A program made the translations under genes and the position numbers. A stretch of 64,000 nt of DNA from positions 124,001 through 188,000 of the forward strand of contig JASGIG010000001.1 in assembly GCA_047602055.1 (NCBI GenBank), read 5' to 3'. The notes beneath the pieces are model-generated. The model was not told the origin of the DNA and did not search any database. It saw only the letters and a program-made list of their open reading frames with translations. This document shows, in pieces, positions 19,527-28,233 of the stretch (position 1 is its first letter; every line of letters starts with the position of its first letter). The stretch comes from JAODBQ01 sp047602055 (GTDB lineage Bacteria; Actinomycetota; Acidimicrobiia; Acidimicrobiales; Ilumatobacteraceae).

Positions 19527-20399
19527 ATGTCTCTTGCCAGTTTCCCCGACAGCGCTTCTGTTGAAGAAGTGAACTCCGTCATCGAGCGGGACGGAGGCGC
19601 GATCATCGAGAACTACCTGACAGCCGAGGATCTGGCCACGATCCAGGCGGACCTCCTTCCGTTGTACGACGGCTTCGGGTGGGGCACAGGCGTCATCGGC
19701 GAGAAGACTCGGCGCTTCGGTTGCCTGTTCCGCTATTCCGTCCGCCTCGCCGCCGTCGCCGAACAGAAGCACTTCATCGGGGCCGCCGACTACTTCCTGA
19801 CCAGTCCACATCGCACCTGGTACGGCGACAACTTCGAAGAGCGTGCCAACGAATACAGGCTCACACTCACGCAGGCGATCGGCATCTACCCCGGCCAGGG
19901 GCATCAGGGCCTGCATCGCGACGACTTGCACTTGGGCGTAGAACACCCGTGCCGGGAGGTTCGTGTTCAGGTGATGGTGGCACTCTCCGACTTCACCGCC
20001 GCAAATGGAGGCACCAACATCGTGCCGGGAAGCCACCATTGGACGATTGGCCGAGGCCCGAATATCGAAGACGCAGTCCCGACCGAGATGAAGGCAGGCT
20101 CGGCGGCCATTTGGCTCGGCGGCGTGTTTCATGGCGGCAGATTGAACACGACCGACGACCAGATCCGCTATGGAGTGACAATGGCACTCGACCGCGCCCA
20201 GTATGGCCTCGAAGAGAACCACTTTCTCGTGTATGACCGCGCGACGATCGAAGCATTGCCCCCGCTCACGAGGAAGCTCCTGGGATACGAGGACAACCGT
20301 GGAGGATGGGGATATGTACTCATCGACGGAAGGATCAAGACAGTTCGCGACCTTCTCGACGCCGACCCCGCTTCACCTCACTTGACCGCTTCCCCTTAG
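19527..20399 (+). CDS. PhyH-family Fe(II)/2-oxoglutarate dioxygenase, paralogue 1
   Basis: A 290-residue cytosolic oxygenase of the phytanoyl-CoA dioxygenase family, which hydroxylates substrates using 2-oxoglutarate and O2. The facial triad is complete: GLHRDDL gives His130 and Asp132, and GGVFHGG gives His202. Arg214 (QIRYGV) is the likely 2-oxoglutarate anchor. The iron-binding Asp is present, so it is a hydroxylase-type and not a halogenase-type site. An AAGGAACC ribosome site precedes the ATG. It is closely similar to the proteins at 20558 and 23118, and the three share the same length. The substrate is unknown. Confidence 0.9.
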   Translation: MSLASFPDSASVEEVNSVIERDGGAIIENYLTAEDLATIQADLLPLYDGFGWGTGVIGEKTRRFGCLFRYSVRLAAVAEQKHFIGAADYFLTSPHRTWYGDNFEERANEYRLTLTQAIGIYPGQGHQGLHRDDLHLGVEHPCREVRVQVMVALSDFTAANGGTNIVPGSHHWTIGRGPNIEDAVPTEMKAGSAAIWLGGVFHGGRLNTTDDQIRYGVTMALDRAQYGLEENHFLVYDRATIEALPPLTRKLLGYEDNRGGWGYVLIDGRIKTVRDLLDADPASPHLTASP

Positions 20400-20557
20400 T
20401 GGCGAATCAAGAACAGATCGACGGCTGGCGATTGAGCTGGTTGCCGGTTTGCGAATCTCCGTTAAGTACGCCCGAAACGATCGGTCCATTGTCGCCAGAC
20501 CGCTACTCCTGACGACAGGCGATCACCCCAACATGAAGAAGGACAGGAACTTCCAGG

Positions 20558-21430
20558 ATGTCTCTCACAGTCTTTCCCGTAACCGCCTCTGTGGAGGCTG
20601 TCAACTCTGTCATCGAGCGAGATGGCGGCGCCATCATCGAGAACTACCTGTCCACCGAAGAATTGGAAGCGATTCGAGCAGATCTTCTTCCGTTGTACGA
20701 TGACTTCGGCTGGGGCATCGGCGTGATCGGCGAACGAACTCGCCGATTTGGTTGCCTGTTCCGTTATTCCGTTCGGCTTGCCGCCGTCGCTGAGCAGAAG
20801 CACTTCATCGGAGCTGCCGAATACTTCCTGACGAGTCCTCACCGTACCTGGTACGGCGATGACTTCACCGAGATGCGCAACGAGTATCGACTCACACTCA
20901 CGCAGGCAATCGGCATCTATCCCGGCCAAGGATATCAAGGTCTGCATCGCGACGATATGAACTTGGGTGTGGAACACCCCTGCCCTGAAGTTCGGGTCCA
21001 GGTCATGGTTGCACTCTCCGACTTCACCGCGGCAAACGGCGGGACGAACGTGGTTCCGGGGAGCCACATGTGGCCGATCGGGCGAGGTCCCAAGAACGAG
21101 GATGCGATCGCGACTGAAATGAAGGCCGGCTCCGCTGTCATCTGGCTGGGCGGCGTGTTTCATGGCGGCGGATTGAACACCACGACGGACGAGGTGCGTT
21201 ACGGAGTCACGATGGCGCTGGATCGGGCGCAGTACAGCCTCGAGGAGAACCATTACCTCGTATATGACCGGGAAACGGTCGAAGCGTTACCACCACTCAC
21301 CCGCAGGCTGCTGGGCTACGAAGAAAACCTCGGAGGTTGGGGATACATACTCATTGATGGGCAGGTCAAGACGGTTCGCGATCTACTTGTGCGTGATGAC
21401 AGCCGCGTGGAACTAGGGGTTGATAGGTGA
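20558..21430 (+). CDS. PhyH-family Fe(II)/2-oxoglutarate dioxygenase, paralogue 2
   Basis: 290 residues, colinear without gaps with paralogue 1 over most of its length. The triad is GLHRDDM (His130, Asp132) and GGVFHGG (His202), with Arg214 in EVRYGV. The strongest differences are in the N-terminal 45 residues and the last 12, where paralogues 1 and 3 share DLLDxD and ASPHLTxSP-like tails that this copy lacks. Its stop overlaps the GTG start of the second binding-protein gene (GTGA at 21427-21430), so oxygenase and binding protein are translationally coupled. This supports a shared substrate pathway. Confidence 0.9.
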   Translation: MSLTVFPVTASVEAVNSVIERDGGAIIENYLSTEELEAIRADLLPLYDDFGWGIGVIGERTRRFGCLFRYSVRLAAVAEQKHFIGAAEYFLTSPHRTWYGDDFTEMRNEYRLTLTQAIGIYPGQGYQGLHRDDMNLGVEHPCPEVRVQVMVALSDFTAANGGTNVVPGSHMWPIGRGPKNEDAIATEMKAGSAVIWLGGVFHGGGLNTTTDEVRYGVTMALDRAQYSLEENHYLVYDRETVEALPPLTRRLLGYEENLGGWGYILIDGQVKTVRDLLVRDDSRVELGVDR

Positions 21431-23058
21431 ACGACGATACAGCCCACCCATTTCCACGGAAGCAACTATCTCGGCGAACATTCACACGGGATCTGCTCAT
21501 TGCTGGTGGGGCCGCAGCTCTTGGACCGCTGATCGCCGCGTGCGGAGGCGGTGATCAGTCAAGCGATGGATCACCATCAGCTTCGGGCTCAGATTCGACC
21601 ACTTCTGCCGCAAAGACGAAGGGTGGACGCCTCATCGTCGGTGTAAGTGGGTCAGGGACAGCGAGTTCGCTCAATCCTTACACGTCCACGACCAATATTG
21701 ATTCAATCCGCTCCGGCGCCATCTTTGAGCGGCTCTTTGACCGAGACGAGGACTTCGTGTACCAGCCGCATTTAGCGGCGACCGCCGAGCCGAACGAGGA
21801 CGGTTCGGTCTGGACCGTGCGCCTGCGCGACGGAGTGACCTTCCACGACGGAGCCCCGCTCACCACCGATGCCGTTCTGTCCACGATCGAGTACATCAAT
21901 GGCGAGAGTCTCGCGGGCTCAGGGCATGCGGCGACGCTTGTTGCTTCTGGTATCACTCCGCAGGCCACAAGGAAGCTTGATTCGTTGACGGTCGAGTTCG
22001 AGCTGCCGGCCCCGGATGCGTTGTTCACCGAGCTACTGAGCACGTTCTTCGTTCTTCCGCCGGACCCAGACTTCGACAATCCCGTCGGAACCGGACCATT
22101 CGTTTTCAAGTCATTCGATCCGGGCCAGGAGGCGGCGTTCACGGCCAATCCCGAATGGTGGGGCTCCGATGGTCCGTGGGTCGAGGAACTCATACTCAAG
22201 GACATTGAGGACGACACCGCCCGCGTGAACGCCTTGATTGCGGGCCAGGTGGACGCGATCTCCTCGCTGCCCTACTCGCAAGTAGCGATCGTGGAGTCGA
22301 CAAGCGGCATTCAGCCGCTCATCAACGATCAGGCGACAACGTTCAACTTTCTGTTCTTTCGGACCGATATTGAACCGTTCAACGACGTACGTGTGCTCCA
22401 AGCCATCAAGCTGGTACTGGATCGCGAGGAAATCATCAACCAAGCCGTTTCGGGCTACGCGTGGGTCGGCAACGATGTGTTCGGCCAGGCCGACCCCGCG
22501 TTTGACAGCTCATTGCCGCAGAGGGTCCAGGACATCGAAGCCGCGAAGAGCCTGCTGGCGGAAGCTGGCATGTCGGATCTCTCATTCGATTTGACCGTCG
22601 CGCCGATCGGACTGGGCGTGGTCGAGACCTGCGAGATCCTCGTGACACAGGCGGCCAAGGCAGGGATCACGGTCACGCTCAACCACGTCGATGCGGCCAC
22701 TCTGTTCGGTCCCCAGTACATGAGCTGGCCGGCAGGCGTCGATGTCGGCGCCGGTACCGGGTTCCTGACCACGGCGAGCTACCTGAACGCGCCAGGTGCT
22801 GGCTACAACGTCTCCCATTTTGACCACCCGGAGTACAACGAGTTGTACACGAGAGCGCGGTCAACGCTCGACGTCCAGGAAAGAAGCGAGCTCATCGCTC
22901 GGATGTGCGGGATCGTGTACGACGAGGACGGGATAGTCATCCCATTCTTCCCATACGTCATCGACGCGGCGTCCACGAAGACAACCGGTTGGAAGACGTG
23001 GAAGGGCGGCGAGTTCCTGAACGCCGGCCACCTCGAACAGATTGCGCTGGTCGAGTAG
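21427..23058 (+). CDS. ABC importer substrate-binding lipoprotein (SBP family 5), copy 2, intact
   Basis: A 543-residue Tat lipoprotein with signal LSRRTFTRDLLIAGG and lipobox LIAAC. The mature domain has the family core (WTVRLRDGVTFHDG, then NPVGTGPFVFKSFDPG). It is highly similar to copy 1 at 12160 along its full length but has an unbroken frame. No permease genes follow it, so it probably feeds the permeases at 13809-15751. The start is GTG overlapping the upstream PhyH stop. Confidence 0.92.
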   Translation: MNDDTAHPFPRKQLSRRTFTRDLLIAGGAAALGPLIAACGGGDQSSDGSPSASGSDSTTSAAKTKGGRLIVGVSGSGTASSLNPYTSTTNIDSIRSGAIFERLFDRDEDFVYQPHLAATAEPNEDGSVWTVRLRDGVTFHDGAPLTTDAVLSTIEYINGESLAGSGHAATLVASGITPQATRKLDSLTVEFELPAPDALFTELLSTFFVLPPDPDFDNPVGTGPFVFKSFDPGQEAAFTANPEWWGSDGPWVEELILKDIEDDTARVNALIAGQVDAISSLPYSQVAIVESTSGIQPLINDQATTFNFLFFRTDIEPFNDVRVLQAIKLVLDREEIINQAVSGYAWVGNDVFGQADPAFDSSLPQRVQDIEAAKSLLAEAGMSDLSFDLTVAPIGLGVVETCEILVTQAAKAGITVTLNHVDAATLFGPQYMSWPAGVDVGAGTGFLTTASYLNAPGAGYNVSHFDHPEYNELYTRARSTLDVQERSELIARMCGIVYDEDGIVIPFFPYVIDAASTKTTGWKTWKGGEFLNAGHLEQIALVE

Positions 23059-23117
23059 AGGTGTCGTGACGTTGCTCAATGGGTCTTGTTTGGTTTCGAA
23101 CGTTCGAGGAGTCTGAG

Positions 23118-23990
23118 ATGTCTCTGACCAGGTTTGATGTATGTGCATCTGTTGACGATGTGAATGCGGTCATCGGGCGCGATGGTGGCGCCATCATCGA
23201 GAACTATGTTTCAGATGAGGACTTGGCCACGATTCAAGCAGAGCTCATTCCACTGTATGACAACTTTGACTGGGGCATCGGGACCATCGGCGAGCGCACA
23301 CGACGGTTCGGCTGCTTGTTCCGTTACTCAAGTCGTCTCGCCGTGATCGCAGAGCAGAAGCACTTCATTGGGGCGGCGGACCATTTCCTGCGGAGCGGGC
23401 ATCGCGTCTGGCACGGCGAGCAGTTAGAAGAACGCCCGAACGAATACCGACTTTCCCTCACTCAGGCGATCGGGATTTACCCGGGTGAGGGTCATCAGGT
23501 CCTGCATCGTGATGACATGAACTTGGGCGTGGAGCATCCGTGCCCCGAAGTTCGAGTACAGGTAATGGTGGCGCTCTCCGAGTTCACCGCCGAGAACGGT
23601 GGGACGAACGTCGTTCCAGGTAGCCATCTGTGGCCGATCGAGCGGGGCCCGAGAATTGAAGAGGCGGTTCCCACCGAGATGAAGGCGGGCTCGGCTGTCA
23701 TTTGGCTCGGCGGGGTGTTTCACGGTGGAGGATTGAACGGCACGAATGACGAGGTTCGCTATGGAGTGACGATGGCCTTGGATCGCGCCCAGTACACGCT
23801 CGAGGAGAACCACTTCCTCGTCTATGACCGTGAGACGATCGAGGTGCTTCCACCACTTACCCGAAGGCTTCTCGGGTACGAGGAGAACCTCGGCAACTGG
23901 GGCTATATTCTCATCGACGGCAAGATTCGATCTGTGCGGGATCTCCTTGACATCGACGCTGCTACTCCTCACCTGACCGGTTCGCCGTAG
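23118..23990 (+). CDS. PhyH-family Fe(II)/2-oxoglutarate dioxygenase, paralogue 3
   Basis: 290 residues from an ATG preceded by GAGGAG at a 6-nt spacing. The frame is open upstream to 23079, but alignment with the other two copies fixes the start at 23118. Metal ligands VLHRDDM (His130, Asp132) and GGVFHGG (His202) are present, with Arg214 in EVRYGV. It follows the intact binding-protein gene by 59 bp and is the last intact gene of the island before the right transposase remnant. Confidence 0.9.
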   Translation: MSLTRFDVCASVDDVNAVIGRDGGAIIENYVSDEDLATIQAELIPLYDNFDWGIGTIGERTRRFGCLFRYSSRLAVIAEQKHFIGAADHFLRSGHRVWHGEQLEERPNEYRLSLTQAIGIYPGEGHQVLHRDDMNLGVEHPCPEVRVQVMVALSEFTAENGGTNVVPGSHLWPIERGPRIEEAVPTEMKAGSAVIWLGGVFHGGGLNGTNDEVRYGVTMALDRAQYTLEENHFLVYDRETIEVLPPLTRRLLGYEENLGNWGYILIDGKIRSVRDLLDIDAATPHLTGSP

Positions 23991-24042
23991 TGGTCCGGTC
24001 ACCGAGATGGCACGATGGCAGATGGTCTGGATTGGTTCAGCT

Positions 24043-24430
24043 GATGGAGATGACGCCCGCTGATCGGGAGGAGATCGAGCGGTTGGCTCGCTCGATCTCG
24101 GCGGCGTACCGCGAGGTCGTTCAGGCCAGGCGTTGCTGCGGTTGGCCGACGGCGCGTCGGTCCGCTCGGTAGCCGGAGATCGCCGAAGGTCGTGGTCGCA
24201 AGCCGGCGATCTCCGCACCGGTGGTCGAGGCGATCGTGAGCGACACGCTCACGACGGTGCCGCGTGAGGGTTCGACGCGTTGGACCACGCGTACGTTGGG
24301 CGCCAAGTACGGCGTCGGCACGGACACGGTGACGCGCATCTGGCGCGCTCGGAACCTACGTCCACGGCGGGTCGACAGGTTTGAGGTGTCCGACGACCCA
24401 ACCATCGAAGCGACATCGGCCGACGTCATC
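24043..24430 (+). pseudogene. Decayed IS630-family transposase, right flank of island
   Basis: The N-terminal part is in two frames. MEMTPADREEIERLARS with AAYREVVQA comes first. After a frameshift near 24135 comes the family's ADGASVRSVA region, then PREGSTRWTTRTLGAKYGVG and TRIWRARNLRPRRVDRFEV. The catalytic domain is absent beyond about 24420. It is the same family and strand as the remnant at 11448-11900 but not the same sequence, so the two may derive from related and not identical elements. The stretch 24431-24581 holds no recognisable gene. Confidence 0.8.
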
Positions 24431-24581
24431 GGCCCCGCACGTCGACTTTCCGGAGACGGCTGCGGTGCCCACCGGCCCAGACCAGTACGTCGACTCAGGC
24501 CCGCGAGGTCGGTGCACCGATCCGGTTGTGATGCGCTCCCGGTCTGGAGGCAGGCGGCTCGACAGTGCTAACCCATCCCCC

Positions 24582-25568
24582 ATGTTCCGCGCCCTGCTGC
24601 TCGACCAGACCGCCGACGGGATGACCACCGAGGTGGTCGAGCTCGACGACGACCGCCTGCCTGACGGCGACGTCACCGTCGACGTCGAGTGGTCGTCGCT
24701 GAACTTCAAGGACGGCATGGTCCTCAAGGGGCAGGGCCGCCTGGTGCGCGACTACCCGCACGTGCCCGGCATCGACCTGGCCGGCACCGTCGCAGCGTCG
24801 GCCGACGAGCGCTTCGCCCCGGGCGACCAGGTGGTGCTCACCGGCTGGCGGGTCGGCGAGATCTGGTGGGGTGGCTACGCCACCCGGGCCAAGGTCAAGG
24901 CTGATTGGCTCACCCGGCTGCCGGACGGGCTGACCACCCGCCAGGCGATGGCCGTCGGCACCGCCGGGTTCACCGCGGTGATGGCCGTCGACCAGCTGGA
25001 GCGCCACGGCATCGGCGCCGGCGACCCGGTGCTGGTCACCGGCGCGGCCGGCGGCGTCGGCTCGACCGCGGTCAACGCCCTGGCGCGGCTCGGCGCCGAA
25101 GTCACCGCGTCGACCGGCCGCGTCGACGCCGAAGGCGACGCACTGCGTGCGCTGGGCGCCACCCACGTGCTGGACCGTGCCGAGGTCGCCGACGCCCCCA
25201 CCCGGCCGCTGCTCTCGGAGCGCTGGGCCGGCTGCGTGGACGCGGTCGGCAGCGCCACGCTCGCCCACGTGCTCGCCGAGGTGCGCTACGGCGGCGCTGT
25301 CGCCGCCTGCGGTCTCGCCGGCGGCAACGACCTGCCGACGTCGGTCGTGCCGTTCCTGCTGCGCGGCATCACGCTGTACGGCATCGACTCGGTGATGTGC
25401 CCACCCGAACGGCGGGCCCACGTGTGGCAGCGCACCGCCGAACTCGTCGACCTCGACCACCTCGAGTCGATGACCAGCGAGGTCGGCCTCGACGAGCTCC
25501 CCGCACTGGCCGACGAGATCCTCGCCGGCCGCACGCGCGGCCGCGTCGTCGTCCGCACCGCCCCCTGA
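24582..25568 (+). CDS. YhdH/AcuI-type NADPH-dependent quinone/acryloyl-CoA reductase
   Basis: A 328-residue medium-chain reductase. The cofactor motif is VTGAAGGVGSTAVNAL (about 155-170), and the GroES-like N-terminal domain has SSLNFKDGMVLKGQG and the family motif PHVPGIDLAGTV. The loop VLTGWRVGEIWWGGYA is typical of YhdH. No catalytic-zinc ligands are present, as expected. The family reduces enones and, for AcuI, acryloyl-CoA to propionyl-CoA. No ribosome site was seen before the ATG, so it may be leaderless. Codon use returns to the GC-rich host type here. Confidence 0.9.
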   Translation: MFRALLLDQTADGMTTEVVELDDDRLPDGDVTVDVEWSSLNFKDGMVLKGQGRLVRDYPHVPGIDLAGTVAASADERFAPGDQVVLTGWRVGEIWWGGYATRAKVKADWLTRLPDGLTTRQAMAVGTAGFTAVMAVDQLERHGIGAGDPVLVTGAAGGVGSTAVNALARLGAEVTASTGRVDAEGDALRALGATHVLDRAEVADAPTRPLLSERWAGCVDAVGSATLAHVLAEVRYGGAVAACGLAGGNDLPTSVVPFLLRGITLYGIDSVMCPPERRAHVWQRTAELVDLDHLESMTSEVGLDELPALADEILAGRTRGRVVVRTAP

Positions 25569-25580
25569 CGGCGGGGCCGA

Positions 25581-25958
25581 TCAGCGCGCCGTGAGCTGTG
25601 GGAACGGCGGCGCGGGCACGCCGTGCCGGTTCGTCCCCGGTTGGCTCGGCGCCGCCCAGAACACGACGAGCACGATCAGGCCGACCAACGGGATCAAACC
25701 GATCAGCAGCCACCACCCGCTGCGGTCGGTGTCGTGCAGCCGGCGGACGGCGACGGCCAGCCCAGGGAGCAGCACGGCGAGGCCGTAGATGCCTTCGATC
25801 AGGTTGAAGATCCCCGACGTCTGCCCCAGGATCCCGAGGATCACGCCGATGATGAAGTTGGCGAGGGCGTACCACCAGAACTCGGCCCGTCCCGCCCGTC
25901 CGTCGAACTGCGCGTAGCGCTCGGTGACGACGACCTTCCATGCTTCCAGCAGTGCCAT
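25581..25958 (-). CDS. DUF805 membrane protein
   Basis: 125 residues with three to four membrane helices. It shows the DUF805 hallmarks: an N-terminal FDGRAGRAEFWWYAL and the motif AVAVRRLHDTDRSGWW. A strong GAGGAGGTG site 7 nt upstream fixes the ATG at 25958, although the frame is open further. The function of the family is unknown. It is convergent with the reductase gene. Confidence 0.9.
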   Translation of the reverse strand: MALLEAWKVVVTERYAQFDGRAGRAEFWWYALANFIIGVILGILGQTSGIFNLIEGIYGLAVLLPGLAVAVRRLHDTDRSGWWLLIGLIPLVGLIVLVVFWAAPSQPGTNRHGVPAPPFPQLTAR

Positions 25959-26068
25959 GCGCACCTCCTCGTCGCCATGGACGGTACTCGGCCCGACGCA
26001 CGGCACGGCCGAGATGCTGCGGTGCCGTGCCCTGCTCGTTGCGGAGGGCGCCGTCTAACGTGCGTCGA

Positions 26069-26653
26069 ATGCAGCCGAGCACCGTCGCCGAGTACCAGCG
26101 GCGCGCCGACGAGGCCGAGGACTCACCGGCCCCGATCTTCCTCAAGGCCGGGCGGATCATCGTCTGGTGCCTCTACGCCCTCGCGCTGATCGCCGTGGTC
26201 ATCCTGCTGCTGGCGTTCCTGCTGCGGCTGTTCGGCGCCAGCACCGACGCGTCGTTCACCCGCTGGATGTACCGCAGCGCCGACTCGATCATGCGCCCGT
26301 TCCGCGGCATCTTCCCCACCCGCCAGCTCAGCGACGACTCGGTGTTCGACCCGTCGCTGCTGTTCGGGGCGATCTGCTACACGGTCGTCGCCCTCGGTGC
26401 CGACGGGTTCCATCACTGGTTGTCGCGGCGCCTCGCGGCCCAGGAGGCGCAGATCGCCAAGGCTCGCGCCGAGGCCGATGCGGTGCGCCGTCAGTACGAG
26501 GCGCAGCAGTACCACACGCAGCAGGCTGCCGCAGCCGCCCAGCACGCCGCCCAGCAGCCGCAACCGATCCCGACCACCGTGCGGATCGAGGTCCCCGCCC
26601 CTGCGCCGGCATCCCAGCCGACGCACCCACCCCAACCTGGAGCCCCCACATGA
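26069..26653 (+). CDS. YggT-like small membrane protein with long C-terminal tail
   Basis: 194 residues. A hydrophobic segment (IIVWCLYALALIAVVILLLA) is followed by a loop typical of YggT proteins (MYRSADSIMRPFRGIFPT, DPSLLFGAICYTVVAL) and a second helix. An Ala/Gln-rich, probably coiled-coil tail with EAQIAKARAEADAVRRQYEA comes next, then a Pro-rich end. Its stop overlaps the ATG of the next gene (ATGA), so it is coupled to the META lipoprotein. Confidence 0.75.
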   Translation: MQPSTVAEYQRRADEAEDSPAPIFLKAGRIIVWCLYALALIAVVILLLAFLLRLFGASTDASFTRWMYRSADSIMRPFRGIFPTRQLSDDSVFDPSLLFGAICYTVVALGADGFHHWLSRRLAAQEAQIAKARAEADAVRRQYEAQQYHTQQAAAAAQHAAQQPQPIPTTVRIEVPAPAPASQPTHPPQPGAPT

Positions 26654-27514
26654 GATCACTGCGGTTCGCGTTGTGCAGCGTTGCCCTCGCGAGCGTCGTC
26701 GGCCTGGCCGCCTGCGGCAGCGACGACGACGGCATCGGCGCGACGACCACGGCGGCGAGCAGCACCGCCGAGTCGACGGCGGCACCCACGACGGCCGCTG
26801 CGGCGAGCACGCCGTCGGCCGACTCGCTGACGTTGGAGGGTGTCACCTGGACGCTGTCGGACGAGACCGACCTCGGTGTCGACCTCGCCGGCGTCGACGT
26901 CACGGCCCGGTTCCTCGAGGGCCGGGTCGCCGGCAACAGCGGCTGCAACCAGTACGCCGGCACGTACGTCCTGTCCGGCGAGAAGCTGACGATCAGCCCC
27001 AACGTCGCCGGCACGATGATGGCCTGCCCGGCGCCGCAGTCCGCCGTCGAGGCCGCGTTCTTGAAGGCGCTGCCCACCGTCGCGTCCTCCACGATCGACG
27101 GCGACACCCTGACCCTCGAGGACAAGTCCGGCGCGGCGGTCCTCGTGTTCGAGCACGTCGCCGGTGACCAGTTGCTCGCCGGCGACTGGACCGTCACCAT
27201 GCTGCGCACCGAGAGCGCGGTGAGCTTCCCCGGTCGAGGGCTCGGAGCTGACGATGACGTTCGCTGACGGCTCGGTGTCCGGCAACGCAGGGTGCAACAA
27301 CTTCAACGGGTCCGTGACGGTCGACGGCGACAGCCTGACGTTCGGGCCGCTGGCGTCCACGATGATGGCCTGCACCAAGGACGCGCTCACCCAGCAGGAG
27401 ACGGACTTCCTCGCCGCGCTGAAGAACACCGCGTCGTTCTCGGCCAGGGGTGACACGGTGACGCTGCTCGCCGAAGACGGCACGATCACGGTGACGCTGG
27501 CCCGCAGCAGTTGA
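26650..27514 (+). CDS. Lipoprotein with two META/HslJ-type domains, +1 frameshift
   Basis: The signal peptide ends in a lipobox (VVGLAAC), followed by an Ala/Thr/Ser linker. It has two META domains with the family signature GCNxxxG: VAGNSGCNQYAGTY and, after the break, VSGNAGCNNFNGSV. Frame is lost at 27228-27233 (TTCCCCGGTCGAG). Removing one base there gives FPVEGSELTMTFADG and a continuous protein of about 287 residues. META-domain proteins are linked to heat-shock or stress response at the envelope, but the function here is not known. The next gene is its partial duplicate. Confidence 0.82.
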
Positions 27515-28218
27515 CGGCGCCGATGCCGTTCGAGGGCGTCACCTGGATCCTGTCGTCGGTAGCCGGCGTCGACGCCGATGTCGACAGCGGTCTCGGCGAC
27601 GTCGAGGTCACGGCCCGCTTCGCCGACGGCCGGGTCACCGGCAGCAGCGGGTGTAACCGCTACAGCGGTACGTACGCGCTCGACGGCGGCCTACTGACGA
27701 TCGGGCCGAACCTGATCGGCACGCTGATGGCCTGCGGGGAGCGGCAGATGGCTGTCGAACGTGCGTTCCTGCGCGCGCTGCCGACGGTCGTCACCGCGGA
27801 GATCGACGACTCGACGCTGACGCTGCGCACTGGCGGCGGAGCCGTGCTGGTGTTCACCGCGATGGCCGGCGACGAGGCCATCGCCGGGACGTGGACCGTC
27901 ACCGCCGTGCGCACCGCCACCGCGGTCGCCTCGCCCGTGCCGGGCCCGACGCTGACGCTGCGCCTCGCCGACGGTCGAGCCACCGGGCACGCCGGGTGCA
28001 ACGACCTCATGGGGACCTACACCGTCGACGGTGAGCAACTGTCGATCGGGCCGCTGGCGACGACACGCAAGCTGTGCACCGACCCGGCCGTCGACCGGCA
28101 GGAGCGCGACTACCTCGCCGCGCTGGCCGCGACGCGATCGTTCGCACCGTCGCGGTCGCGGCTCACGCTGCTCGCCGACGACGGCACGATCACGGTGACG
28201 CTGATGCGCTGCGGCTGA
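27511..28218 (+). CDS. Two-META-domain protein without signal peptide
   Basis: 235 residues, with two META domains (VTGSSGCNRYSGTY, then ATGHAGCNDLMGTY). Each has the LxIGP strand and the downstream Cys of the family (LMACGERQ, KLCTDPA). It lacks any signal peptide. It starts at TTG overlapping the previous stop (TTGA), or at the ATG 12 nt later. Sequence and layout show it arose by duplication of the preceding lipoprotein's domains. It may have formed one four-domain protein with its neighbour. Confidence 0.8.
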   Translation: MTAPMPFEGVTWILSSVAGVDADVDSGLGDVEVTARFADGRVTGSSGCNRYSGTYALDGGLLTIGPNLIGTLMACGERQMAVERAFLRALPTVVTAEIDDSTLTLRTGGGAVLVFTAMAGDEAIAGTWTVTAVRTATAVASPVPGPTLTLRLADGRATGHAGCNDLMGTYTVDGEQLSIGPLATTRKLCTDPAVDRQERDYLAALAATRSFAPSRSRLTLLADDGTITVTLMRCG

Positions 28219-28233
28219 CGCGGGGCGGCTGGC

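Noticed and set aside
19527..23990. PhyH proteins as ectoine hydroxylases (EctD) or iron halogenases
   Set aside because: No ectABC genes lie nearby, and the iron-binding Asp of HxD is present, which halogenases replace by Gly or Ala.
11448..24430. A complete composite transposon with matching ends
   Set aside because: Both flanking transposases are decayed and not identical to each other, and I could not find matching terminal inverted repeats or target duplications by eye.
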